Part shown: piece after piece, positions 1 to 7,554 of the stretch
Layout of the letters: each line of letters begins with the position of its first letter
Numbering within the stretch: the first letter of the stretch is position 1
NCBI GenBank assembly: GCA_021798975.1
Contig: JAJZBJ010000010.1
Span: forward strand, 1-37,797
DNA length: 37,797 nucleotides
Origin: Bacillota bacterium
Lineage (GTDB): Bacteria > Bacillota > Sulfobacillia > Sulfobacillales > Sulfobacillaceae
Reading direction: 5' to 3'
Translations under genes and position numbers: made by a program
The notes under the pieces: generated by a model
The model's input: the letters and a program-made list of their open reading frames with translations, nothing else
Told to the model about the DNA's origin: nothing
The model's database searches: none

Positions 1-409
1 TGAGAACGCGCAGGCACTCGCGGATGGCCTGCACCCGATCGGCTTCCTCCAGCAAATGATACAAGGGTCCAAGCGCCAGCACGGTATCGAATGTTCCATC
101 GCCAAAGGGTGTGAGATGGCGGGCATCAACGTGGACATAGCCTGCCAACGAGGTTTTCTGCTCCTCCGCCTTCGTTTGGGCAAAGCGGAGGTTTTCCTCT
201 GCCAGGTCGGCTAAGGTCACACGGTGGCCCAACCGGTTTAGCGCCAAGGCATAGCGGCCCGGTCCCCCGCCGAGGTCGAGAACGGTCTGACCCGGGGACA
301 TGTAGCGCTTGAGATGGTGCATGGTCGTGGCCCACTCAAAGACGTGGGTGTCGAGCCGACGCCACTCCCGCTCCGGATCTTGGTTGTAGTACGCCGCGAC
401 TTTAGACAT
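1..409 (-). CDS. Class I SAM-dependent methyltransferase, 3' end outside window
   Basis: The first 136 residues of a class I methyltransferase are visible; the gene runs off the left edge. The SAM-binding motif I reads VLDLGGGPGRYALAL near residues 43-57, followed by an acidic end of strand 2 (VTLADLAEENL) and a motif II/III region (DARHLTPFGDGTFDTVLALG). A YYNQDPEREWRRL opening is typical of small 'methyltransferase domain' proteins whose substrate cannot be read from sequence. The ATG at 407-409 is preceded by GGAGG eight bases upstream. It is transcribed divergently from the kinase gene at 533. The substrate is unknown. Confidence 0.85.
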   Translation of the reverse strand, partial: MSKVAAYYNQDPEREWRRLDTHVFEWATTMHHLKRYMSPGQTVLDLGGGPGRYALALNRLGHRVTLADLAEENLRFAQTKAEEQKTSLAGYVHVDARHLTPFGDGTFDTVLALGPLYHLLEEADRVQAIRECLRVL

Positions 410-474
410 GGATAAGGCCTCCACCAGTCGGTTATCGAGACCAGTGTACCACGCGGTGGACGACGGCCCGTGGG

Positions 475-503
475 CTGGCAGTGCGAGAGGCATACGCTAC
501 ACT
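475..503 (+). promoter_or_regulatory. Sigma-A-type promoter for the P-loop kinase gene
   Basis: CTGGCA (475-480) and TACACT (498-503) are separated by 17 bases, four of six matches in the -35 box. Transcription would begin near 510, upstream of the ATG at 533 but downstream of an in-frame ATG at 470. This supports 533 as the start. Confidence 0.5.
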
Positions 504-532
504 GGATAGAGAGAAGGGGAGAGGCCGGGGCT

Positions 533-1102
533 ATGACATTTGTCCTGCTGTTTGGTCCGCAAGCGGTCGGGAAAATGACCGTGGGTGAGGAGTTGGCCGC
601 CCTGACGGGCTTCCGCCTGTTCCACAACCACATGACCATCGAGCCTCTCTATGCCATATTTGGGGATGCTCCGCAAACCTGGCGTCTTTCCAATGCGTTC
701 CGCCAGGCCATCTTCGAAGCAGCTGCTGGAAGCTCCCCTTTGCCCGGACTCATCTTCACCTATGTCTGGGCCTTCGATTTGGCCGCTGATTGGCAGTATG
801 CCCACGATGTCACGGCCATCTTCGAAACCGGGGGCTGGGACACCGTATGGGTGGAACTGGAGGCGGACATGGCGACCCGCTTGGTCCGAAACCGCACCCC
901 GCATCGATTGGAGGCCAAACCCACGAAGCGCCATGTGGCGTGGTCGGACCAGGAGGTGAAGATGACATCGGACACTCACCGGCTCAATTCGCGGCCTGGT
1001 GAAATCCAGCACCCGCACTATTTGCGCCTGGAGACTACCGACATGGCGCCGAACGATGCTGCGCGGGCTATTTGCCGCCGGTTTGGTTGGTTGAACGAAT
1101 AG
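533..1102 (+). CDS. P-loop NTPase, small-molecule kinase-like (shikimate/adenylate kinase fold)
   Basis: A 189-residue P-loop protein. Walker A is GPQAVGKMT at residues 8-16, right after a hydrophobic first strand (MTFVLLF), the arrangement of small-molecule kinases and AAA_18/33-type proteins. HNHMTIEPLY follows near residue 34, and an arginine-rich lid-like stretch (ATRLVRNRTPHRLE) lies past the middle. ATG 533 is chosen over the in-frame ATG at 470 because GAAGGGGA lies just upstream and a promoter sits between the two. The phosphate acceptor cannot be deduced. It diverges from the methyltransferase gene and is followed after 17 bases by the flavin enzyme gene. Confidence 0.75.
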   Translation: MTFVLLFGPQAVGKMTVGEELAALTGFRLFHNHMTIEPLYAIFGDAPQTWRLSNAFRQAIFEAAAGSSPLPGLIFTYVWAFDLAADWQYAHDVTAIFETGGWDTVWVELEADMATRLVRNRTPHRLEAKPTKRHVAWSDQEVKMTSDTHRLNSRPGEIQHPHYLRLETTDMAPNDAARAICRRFGWLNE

Positions 1103-1119
1103 GATGGGGAGTGGGCCAA

Positions 1120-2286
1120 GTGACCCAATATGGATTCGAAGAAGAACTGAAAATCTATCTGCGCGCCGATCCGGGCGCCCGTCTGCCGATTGGCGTTGAT
1201 GGCTGGCGCGCACGGGCTCAGGAGGTACTCGCCCCCGGCCCTTGGGGATACCTCGAGGGATCCGCGGGCGCCGAGGACACCGCCGCGGAAAACCGGCGGG
1301 CCCTTGAGCGGTGGCGGATTCGCCCGCGCTTCGGCAGAAATGTGGAGGACCGCGACCTGAGCGTAACGCTCTGCGGACAGACGTGGTCCAGTCCCTTGCT
1401 CATCGCGCCACTGGGCGTGCAGTCCATTTTGCATCCCGAAGCGGAGCGGGCCACGGCTCGGGCGGCGGCGCGTCTCGGCATCCCGTTTGTCTTGAGCACG
1501 GTGTCTTCGGTCTCCATGGAGGAGGTCGCCCGGGAGATGGGGGATTCTCCGCGCTGGTTCCAACTCTATCCGTCTCGCAGCCGAGAGGTCATGGAGAGCT
1601 TGGTGTCCCGGGCGGAAGCGGCAGGCTACAGTCTCTTGGTGGTGACCATGGACACCACCATGCTGGGCTGGCGGGTGCGCGATCTTCAAAACGCCTACCT
1701 GCCATTCCTTGAGGGTGCCGGAATCGCCAATTACGTGACAGACCCCGCATTCCGCCGGATGCTGAAACCCCCCCCCGAAGAGGACCTAGCGGCCTCAGTT
1801 CAGACCTTCTTATCCGTTTATGTGAACCCTGCATTCAACTGGGAGGATTTGGCCGGTATCCGCCGCATGACTCGGCTGCCTATGGTGGTCAAGGGGCTGA
1901 CGCATCCCGACGATGTGCGCCGGGCGCGGGATGCTGGCGCGGATGCGGTGGCGGTCTCCAATCACGGCGGCCGCCAAGTGGATGGTGCGCTCGGCGCGCT
2001 CGATGCATTGGCGGAAATATCAGTCCAGCCGGTTGGTGTGCCGCTCCTCATGGACAGCGGCATCCGAACTGGCGCGGATGTGTTCAAAGCGTTGGCGTTG
2101 GGAGCCCAAGCGGTGCTGGTGGGGCGGCCCTATGCTTATGGTTTGGCCGTAGGGGGTTCCGACGGAGTGGAGCGGGTCATGCGGCATTTGCGGGCGGAGT
2201 TCGATCTGCAAATGGCGTTGGCCGGGTATCGGACGGTGCCGGAGATTGGACGGGATGCCGTCACGTGGCGGGGCCCGGGGGGCTGA
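1120..2286 (+). CDS. FMN-dependent alpha-hydroxy-acid oxidase, lactate 2-monooxygenase-like
   Basis: This 388-residue protein belongs to the FMN-dependent alpha-hydroxy acid dehydrogenase family, TIM-barrel enzymes that oxidise L-lactate and similar acids. The signature SNHGGRQVDGA carries the catalytic His near residue 282 and the substrate-binding Arg. DSGIRTGADVFKALALGA and VGRP form the FMN phosphate site. The N-terminal part (WGYLEGSAGAEDTAAENR, FGRNVEDRD) and the length fit lactate 2-monooxygenase (lactate + O2 to acetate + CO2 + water) better than bacterial lldD, but substrate choice is inferred. GTG 1120 is chosen because GGATGGGGA ends nine bases upstream. It lies close behind the kinase gene and could share its transcript. 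Confidence 0.85.
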   Translation: MTQYGFEEELKIYLRADPGARLPIGVDGWRARAQEVLAPGPWGYLEGSAGAEDTAAENRRALERWRIRPRFGRNVEDRDLSVTLCGQTWSSPLLIAPLGVQSILHPEAERATARAAARLGIPFVLSTVSSVSMEEVAREMGDSPRWFQLYPSRSREVMESLVSRAEAAGYSLLVVTMDTTMLGWRVRDLQNAYLPFLEGAGIANYVTDPAFRRMLKPPPEEDLAASVQTFLSVYVNPAFNWEDLAGIRRMTRLPMVVKGLTHPDDVRRARDAGADAVAVSNHGGRQVDGALGALDALAEISVQPVGVPLLMDSGIRTGADVFKALALGAQAVLVGRPYAYGLAVGGSDGVERVMRHLRAEFDLQMALAGYRTVPEIGRDAVTWRGPGG

Positions 2287-2287
2287 A

Positions 2288-2521
2288 ATGGCCGATGTCC
2301 GGCGTGCCGACCTCTCGGCACTCGTGGCTATCTCGAATGAGGCAACTCGCGTGTCTGCGCCCATCCTGCCAAGGGACGGGCTCGGCATGGCGGCGGCGCA
2401 GTTTTTACCGTCTCACGGACGCCCGGTGTTGGTGGACTGGTGGGCGGGCAACATGAAGCTGCACAGTTCTACGCGTCCGGGTTCGCGTGGGCGCCTTCAC
2501 GTGGTTTCTGGGGGAGGTTAG
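2288..2521 (+). pseudogene. Probable GNAT acetyltransferase remnant (77-codon ORF)
   Basis: An ATG one base after the flavin enzyme stop opens 77 codons. The start VRRADLSALVAISNEATR resembles the beta1-alpha1 segment of phosphinothricin-type N-acetyltransferases, and FLPSHGRPVLV resembles their alpha2-beta2 segment. After about 2440 the similarity seems to continue in another frame (GGQHEAAQFYASGFAW), suggesting a frameshift, and the acetyl-CoA site (Q/RxxGxG/A) is missing because the reading frame runs into the end of thrB on the other strand. It could also be an intact small protein of unknown function. The call rests on weak similarity only. Confidence 0.4.
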
Positions 2522-3498
2522 CTGAACGCCTTGTGGCTGACGTGGTCTTCCAAGCGGGTGTTGAAGCCCATGGCTTGGCCGGCGTGCCATTGCCAACCAT
2601 CCAAGACGCATTCAGCGCCAAAGTAGCTGGGGGTGACGTCGTGCAGTTGCACGGCGTGGGGGATGGAACGCTGGGCGGCCGCAGAGAGCGCTTCCGCCAC
2701 CTCCATGACCTTCTCCGACGGTACCAGAGCCAATACGGTGGGCCCTGAGCCGGACAATGCGGCGAATGACGCCCCGTGGCTTAAGGCCGAGTCGATGAGG
2801 TCCCGCATGCCGGGGACAAGCGGTTCGCGATACGGTTGGTGGAGGCGATCCCGGCCCGCTTCCGCGAGTAACGACCAGTCGCGGCGGTGCAGCGCGTCGA
2901 TCCAGAGCGCCAACCGCTGCGCGTTGAAGACCGCGTCTTCCAGGGGCACGCTGGACGGGAGCACGTGACGGGCCTCCTCGGTCGAGACCTTGTACTCCGG
3001 AATGACAATCAAACAGCGCAGTTCAGGGGCGGGATAGCTGAGCACGCGCACCCGCCCAGCCTGCTCGAAAGCCAGCACGAACCCTCCGTAAAGCGCCGCG
3101 GCGACATTGTCGGGATGTCCTTCCAACTGTGTCGCGATGCGGAGCATTTCTTCGCGGCTGAGCCGTTCGGGGAGCACTGTGTTGGCCAGCATGATGCCGG
3201 CAACAATCGCGGCTGCGCTGGAACCCAAGCCGCGGGCTAAGGGGATGCGGCTTTTGATTGTGAGTCGGCCGTTCGGCATGGGTTCCCCAGCAGCTTGGCG
3301 ATGGACCGTGTCGGCGGTCTTCCAGACTAGATTGTCGGAGGTTTCAGGGATGATGCCCTGGCCTTGTCCTCGGACGGCAATCTCCAGCTCATCCCCTAAG
3401 GAAAACCAGCATTCCAGGGGCAGGGCCAATGCCATGCCGAGGGCGTCGAACCCCGACCCCAAGTTCGCGGTGCTGGCTGGAACCTTAATGTGCCACAT
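2518..3498 (-). CDS. thrB: Homoserine kinase
   Basis: Homoserine kinase phosphorylates L-homoserine to O-phospho-L-homoserine with ATP in the threonine branch of the aspartate pathway. The 326-residue protein has the GHMP-family opening VPASTANLGSGFDALGMAL, the ATP-binding glycine/serine loop RGLGSSAAAIVAG at about residues 89-101, and the C-terminal GHMP motif LSGSGPTVLALV. It is somewhat longer than most ThrB proteins (about 300), with an extra C-terminal tail. Its start lies inside the end of thrC (14-base overlap), so translation is probably coupled. Its stop overlaps the end of the convergent GNAT remnant by four bases. Homoserine dehydrogenase, often in the same operon, is not in the window. 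Confidence 0.95.
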   Translation of the reverse strand: MWHIKVPASTANLGSGFDALGMALALPLECWFSLGDELEIAVRGQGQGIIPETSDNLVWKTADTVHRQAAGEPMPNGRLTIKSRIPLARGLGSSAAAIVAGIMLANTVLPERLSREEMLRIATQLEGHPDNVAAALYGGFVLAFEQAGRVRVLSYPAPELRCLIVIPEYKVSTEEARHVLPSSVPLEDAVFNAQRLALWIDALHRRDWSLLAEAGRDRLHQPYREPLVPGMRDLIDSALSHGASFAALSGSGPTVLALVPSEKVMEVAEALSAAAQRSIPHAVQLHDVTPSYFGAECVLDGWQWHAGQAMGFNTRLEDHVSHKAFS

Positions 3499-4528
3499 GC
3501 GATCCAGTCCCTTCCATCAATGCGATGATGGTCTCTCCTACACGCTCTGCTGGGGTTTCGACGGTGGATGCGTCAATCCACTGGCGCGGGGTACTGCCGT
3601 CCTTGAGGCCCGTGCCCGTCAGTATGCCAACGACCGGACCGGCCGGCAGCAGGCCTTGCTCACGGAGTGCCTTGAGTCCGGCATATGCGGCGGCCGAGGC
3701 GGGTTCCACAAAGATGCCGCCGTGCGCTAACTCCTTTTGGGCGCCCAGGATCTCGTCGTCGCTGACGGCATAAAAACCGCCTCGGGAGACGGCCGCGGCT
3801 TCGAGGGCGTAGGGCTTCGAAGCCGGTTTTCCGATGCGGATGGCCGACGCGATGGTGTCAGGATTGTCAAAGTCATGACCGGCAACCAGGGGACTCGCAC
3901 CCGCCGCCTGAATGCCCAGCATGCGGGGAATGCCGCGGCCGTAACGGCGGAAGCCGTGGAAATAGGCGGAAATATTGCCGGCGTTGCCCACCGGGAGTAC
4001 TAACGCCGCCGGCGCACGATTGAGGTCATCGATGATTTCATAAGCGCCGCTTTCCTGTCCGCGCAACCGCCAGGGGTTGACGGAATTGACCAAGGCGATG
4101 GCCGGGTGGCGCTCGGCTGTCGTGCGGACGACGTCCAGCGCTTGGTCAAAGTTTCCGTCGATGGCGAGCATCTGGGCTCCATGGGCCAGCGCTTGGAGCA
4201 TTTTCTCCTGCGTGACGCGGCCTTTGGGCACCACCACGAAGGACTGGAGTCCCGCACGGGCCGCATAGGCCGCAGCCGAGGCAGCGGTATTTCCCGTCGA
4301 GGCACAGATGACAGCTCTGGCCCCCTCATGGCGAGCCACGGTGACTGCCACGGTCATGCCGCGGTCTTTAAATGATCCGGTCGGATTCGTGCCTTCCAAC
4401 TTGAGGAAAATCTCGCTCGCACCCCAGGTGTTCCAGAACACCAACGGCGTCGAGCCCTCGCCCAAGGTGACCGCCGGGGTGTCCGGCAAGTCCAAGTACG
4501 GACGGTATTGTTCGATGACGCCACGCAT
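3485..4528 (-). CDS. thrC: Threonine synthase
   Basis: A PLP enzyme that converts O-phosphohomoserine to L-threonine, the step after ThrB. The 347-residue protein is of the short bacterial type: LGEGSTPLV near the N-terminus, the PLP lysine in TGSFKDRGMT (K54), a substrate loop CASTGNTAASAAAYAARAG, and a phosphate-binding glycine stretch around LPVGNAGNISAYF. The ATG at 4526-4528 has AGGAGG ten bases upstream; an in-frame ATG at 4564 lacks a ribosome site. thrC is first in the pair and overlaps thrB by 14 bases. I see no T-box or other leader upstream; the space to the next gene is only about 115 bases. Confidence 0.95.
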   Translation of the reverse strand: MRGVIEQYRPYLDLPDTPAVTLGEGSTPLVFWNTWGASEIFLKLEGTNPTGSFKDRGMTVAVTVARHEGARAVICASTGNTAASAAAYAARAGLQSFVVVPKGRVTQEKMLQALAHGAQMLAIDGNFDQALDVVRTTAERHPAIALVNSVNPWRLRGQESGAYEIIDDLNRAPAALVLPVGNAGNISAYFHGFRRYGRGIPRMLGIQAAGASPLVAGHDFDNPDTIASAIRIGKPASKPYALEAAAVSRGGFYAVSDDEILGAQKELAHGGIFVEPASAAAYAGLKALREQGLLPAGPVVGILTGTGLKDGSTPRQWIDASTVETPAERVGETIIALMEGTGSHVAH

Positions 4529-4601
4529 GGATAGGATGCCTCCTGAGCGTAAAATTAGAGACATCCTACCACATCCCGGCGCCCTTCAGGCAGAATCTTA
4601 G

Positions 4602-4625
4602 CGCTCTTTTTGTCAGAAAAGAGCG
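4602..4625. terminator. Intergenic hairpin between thrC and the oxidase gene
   Basis: A perfect 9-bp inverted repeat, CGCTCTTTT and AAAAGAGCG, with a six-base loop. It lies 18 bases past the stop of the minus-strand oxidase gene and upstream of thrC. A run of U after the stem is absent, so it is a weak intrinsic terminator at best, or an mRNA 3' end. Confidence 0.45.
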
Positions 4626-4643
4626 GGAATGATTGGGAATGGT

Positions 4644-5789
4644 TTACAGCTCGTCCTCAAGGGTAAATCCGGGCCGAATCGGGAAATCCGAATAGGGCTC
4701 CCGGAGCGGGTTCAACGCGGGAGCCTGGGCTTGGCCGAGGGCCACCTGGCATGCCAGTTCTCCCAAGGCCGGCCCGCGCATGACCCCGAATCCTTGGTCG
4801 CCGGCGGCCACAAAGAGCCGGTCTTGAACCCGGCCGAGGAGAGGGCGGCGGTCTGGCGTGCCGCCGCAGAGACCGGCCCAGGAGCTGCGCAGTCCCGCGG
4901 TTTCCGCGAGGCTCATCAATTGCACGGTTTGGTCGGCAATGTTGGCCAAGAACTCCTCATCGCCGGTGGTTTGGTAGTTGTCGGGATCAAACTCCGCAAG
5001 GCGCGTACCGTCCCCCGCCAAGAGATTGTGCGGCCCATCAGGCACTAAGTAGACGTCGGACGAGAGCTCCCACACCATGGGAAGATGGTACCCGCCCGCG
5101 AAGTCCAGGGAAGACAGTTGCACGCGATAGGGGCGCAGGGGAATATTGATGCCGGCGGTGTTGAGCAGCTTGCGGCTCCACGTGCCTGCCGTGACCAACA
5201 CGCGTTCGGCCATGAGGCGTTCGCTGCTGACGTGGACGATGACGTGGTCATCCTGCGGCTCCAACCGTTCCACTCGGTCTCCAAGACGCGCGCCCAGGCC
5301 CTGTCGGCGTGCTTCCTGGAACACGGCTTGGCTGTAAGCGGTGGGGTTAACGTGGAAGTCTTCGGGCGTCCAGAGTCCGGTTACGTCGGATGCCAGCCGG
5401 TCGAGTTCGGGATAGGTGTCTTGAATACGCCGATAGTCCCAGATTTCGGCTTGAATCCCTTGGGACGCCAGGTTTTCTGCCCGCATCTTCAAGAGGGGTG
5501 CACGGTCTGGCTCGGCCAGGGTCAACATGCCGTAGCGTTGCAGAATCGAAGCGTCTCCGGAGAGAGCTAAGGCCTCCTCATAGAATTGGCGGCTTCTCCG
5601 CACCCAGCGAACATCGTCCTGGTGCCACACCAGGTCTGTGACGATGCCGCCCGCCTTGGCGCTGCTCTCTTGAGCGATGCCGGGATTGGCTTCGATTAAC
5701 AGAACCGACTTCAAGCCTGCGCGGACCGCGGTCAAAGCTGCCGAACAGCCCCAGACCCCGCCGCCGATGATGATTAATTCATACTTCAC
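4644..5789 (-). CDS. FAD-dependent amino acid oxidase (DAO/glycine oxidase family)
   Basis: A 381-residue member of the DAO superfamily, which oxidises glycine, sarcosine or D-amino acids to imino acids with FAD. The Rossmann dinucleotide motif IIGGGVWGCSAA is at residues 7-18, with the acidic end of strand 2 in LLIEAN. The second FAD region is near the C-terminus (RPLLGRV, VAAGDQGFGVMRGPALG). Length and layout match glycine oxidase/sarcosine oxidase beta-type proteins; the exact substrate is unknown. The start is GTG (5787-5789) with GGGAGA about nine bases upstream. It follows the DUF190 gene by 166 bases on the same strand. The gap holds no clear gene. Confidence 0.82.
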   Translation of the reverse strand: MKYELIIIGGGVWGCSAALTAVRAGLKSVLLIEANPGIAQESSAKAGGIVTDLVWHQDDVRWVRRSRQFYEEALALSGDASILQRYGMLTLAEPDRAPLLKMRAENLASQGIQAEIWDYRRIQDTYPELDRLASDVTGLWTPEDFHVNPTAYSQAVFQEARRQGLGARLGDRVERLEPQDDHVIVHVSSERLMAERVLVTAGTWSRKLLNTAGINIPLRPYRVQLSSLDFAGGYHLPMVWELSSDVYLVPDGPHNLLAGDGTRLAEFDPDNYQTTGDEEFLANIADQTVQLMSLAETAGLRSSWAGLCGGTPDRRPLLGRVQDRLFVAAGDQGFGVMRGPALGELACQVALGQAQAPALNPLREPYSDFPIRPGFTLEDEL

Positions 5790-5955
5790 GTGTTGGTCTC
5801 CCTTTCCCGTGGATGATACTCATCATGCTGAGCGATTTTGCGTTGGCTGTCCATGGATAATACGCAAAAGGGATGTTACAGGCGCATGGCAGCCTTCCCG
5901 CTCGCCCCTCCAAGCGGGGAGCCCCCCTACCCAGGTCCAATCTGGCTCGTCGTGG

Positions 5956-6327
5956 CTAGTCGTTGGCAGGCTTATCGGCCCCCGCTCGGCCGCCGGCGCC
6001 ATAATGGACGATGTTCACGGGATCCACGGTGATCAGCCCGGACGTCATCATCCCGTCAAGCACCGCGATGAAGGGCGTCAGGTATTCTTCCGAATCGATA
6101 ATCTCGATTAGGATGGGCAAGTCGGCGGACAAGTCCAGCATGTTGGCCGTGTGAATGCGCTTGGACGGGCCGAACCCCTCGATGCCGCGGACCACCGTGG
6201 CACCGGCAAGCCCCCGCTTCCGGGCTTCGAGGACAATGGCGTGGTACAACGCTTGATGGTGGTAGCGATCCGATTCTCCAATGTAAATACGCAAGCGGTG
6301 AGCTTGCCCGGTAATTTTCGCGCTCAT
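5956..6327 (-). CDS. DUF190 family protein
   Basis: A 123-residue DUF190 protein, a PII-like ferredoxin-fold family of unknown biochemical role that is often encoded beside the fluoride channel CrcB. Typical features are RLRIYIGESDRY near the N-terminus, HHQALYHAIVLEARKRGLAGATVVRGIEGFG in the middle (the last part is the family hallmark), and DLPILIEIIDSEEYL. The ATG at 6325-6327 has GGGGAGG seven bases upstream, which rules out longer in-frame starts. No crcB gene or fluoride riboswitch is visible nearby, so a fluoride role is not supported here. Confidence 0.88.
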   Translation of the reverse strand: MSAKITGQAHRLRIYIGESDRYHHQALYHAIVLEARKRGLAGATVVRGIEGFGPSKRIHTANMLDLSADLPILIEIIDSEEYLTPFIAVLDGMMTSGLITVDPVNIVHYGAGGRAGADKPAND

Positions 6328-6372
6328 GGGTGCCTCCCCTGACAGGGCTTTCGAATGGGCCTCTTTGCGTCC

Positions 6373-6401
6373 ATTATACTGCGACTGGCGGAGTTGCTCC
6401 G
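6373..6401 (-). promoter_or_regulatory. Candidate promoter for the DUF190 gene
   Basis: On the minus strand a perfect TATAAT (6373-6378) lies about 45 bases upstream of the DUF190 start. The -35 region at 17-base spacing (GGAGCA) is a poor match, so an activator may be needed. The call rests mainly on the -10 box. Confidence 0.4.
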
Positions 6402-6494
6402 AAGCATCCGATTCCCCGGGTTGCGATGCTAAAGAGATTACGCCACAGTGGAGAGGAAGCGTGACCAACCATCGAGATGTCAGGGGGAACAGGT

Positions 6495-7466
6495 ATGGAA
6501 TACCGAAACTTAGGAGCGAGCGGACTCAAGGTATCAGTGCTGGGGCTGGGATGCAACAGCTTTGGCGGGCGGGCCGATCGCGAGACCTCCATCCGCATTA
6601 TTCATGCTGCGCTGGATGCCGGCATTACCCTCATCGATACCGCCAACGGCTACACCGGCGGCCAGTCGGAGACCATTATTGGCGAGGCGTTGAAGGATCG
6701 GCGCCATGCGGCGGTTGTTGCCACGAAAGCAGGACTTCCCGTCGGCGACGGACCCTACAACCGCGGTACCTCGCGGCGGCATCTCGCCGCCCAGCTGGAT
6801 CAGAGCCTCAAGCGCCTGAATACCGATCATGTGGATTTGTTCTATGTCCACACGTTTGACGAAGAGACGCCGCTGGAAGAAACTTTGCGGACGCTGGACG
6901 ACTTTGTGCGTCAAGGCAAGGTTCGTTATGTGGCTGCCTCCAACTACCATGCACACGAGTTGGCGACCGCCTTGGGCATTGCCAAGGCGCACGGCTGGGA
7001 GCGGTTTGCCGGCTTGCAACCGTCCTATTCGTTGGTCGACCGGACGCCCGAACAAGCGCTTATCCCCCTGGCTCTCCAAGAAGGAATCGGCATTATCGCC
7101 TACTATCCCTTGGCTGGCGGTGTGCTGACGGGCAAATACCGGGGGGGTCAGATTCCAACTGGATCCCGGGCTGAAAAGCAGCCCACCTTTCTCACGATGG
7201 TCAATGCCAGGACCCAAGAGGCAGGGGATGCCTTTACGGCGCTGGCCGAGGAAGCCGGCATCGAGCCCGGTGCATTGGCACTGGCTTGGTTGACGGGACG
7301 TCCCGGCGTGTCCAGCGCCATCGTGGGTGCGACCCGCGTGGGACAGGTGGAACAAAATCTGCAGGCTCTGGACATTCATATTCCGGACCATATCAAACGG
7401 CAGCTGGACGACCTCAGCGCGCCGTTTGTCGCGGGCAAACCCTTTGGATGGTACCGGTTGAAGTAG
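6495..7466 (+). CDS. Aldo/keto reductase
   Basis: An NADPH-dependent aldo/keto reductase of 323 residues with a TIM-barrel fold. The complete catalytic tetrad is visible: Asp48 and Tyr53 in LIDTANGYTGG, Lys78 in VVATKAG, and His119 in DLFYVHTFDEETP. The C-terminal nucleotide-binding region SSAIVGATRVGQVEQNL is present. It resembles the YhdN/Tas group of general aldehyde/ketone reductases; the natural substrate is not evident. ATG 6495 is used because AGGGGGA lies about ten bases upstream. It is divergent from the DUF190 gene and followed 88 bases later by a peptidase gene on the same strand. Confidence 0.9.
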   Translation: MEYRNLGASGLKVSVLGLGCNSFGGRADRETSIRIIHAALDAGITLIDTANGYTGGQSETIIGEALKDRRHAAVVATKAGLPVGDGPYNRGTSRRHLAAQLDQSLKRLNTDHVDLFYVHTFDEETPLEETLRTLDDFVRQGKVRYVAASNYHAHELATALGIAKAHGWERFAGLQPSYSLVDRTPEQALIPLALQEGIGIIAYYPLAGGVLTGKYRGGQIPTGSRAEKQPTFLTMVNARTQEAGDAFTALAEEAGIEPGALALAWLTGRPGVSSAIVGATRVGQVEQNLQALDIHIPDHIKRQLDDLSAPFVAGKPFGWYRLK

Positions 7467-7554
7467 CGGCCGGCATTGGCAGGCTTTTCAGAGAGGTCTG
7501 TCGAACCAGGTGCTTCCCCGAACAGCGGGTCTATTTAGAAAGCGAGGGATTGTC

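Noticed and set aside
4529-4643. A T-box or threonine attenuator before thrC
   Set aside because: The gap is too short, there is no T-box sequence, and the only hairpin (4602-4625) lies beside the neighbouring oxidase gene end.
5790-5955. A riboswitch or small gene in the gap between DUF190 and the oxidase
   Set aside because: There are short GC-rich repeats and an imperfect ATGAT/ATCAT palindrome, but no known riboswitch core and no ORF with a ribosome site.
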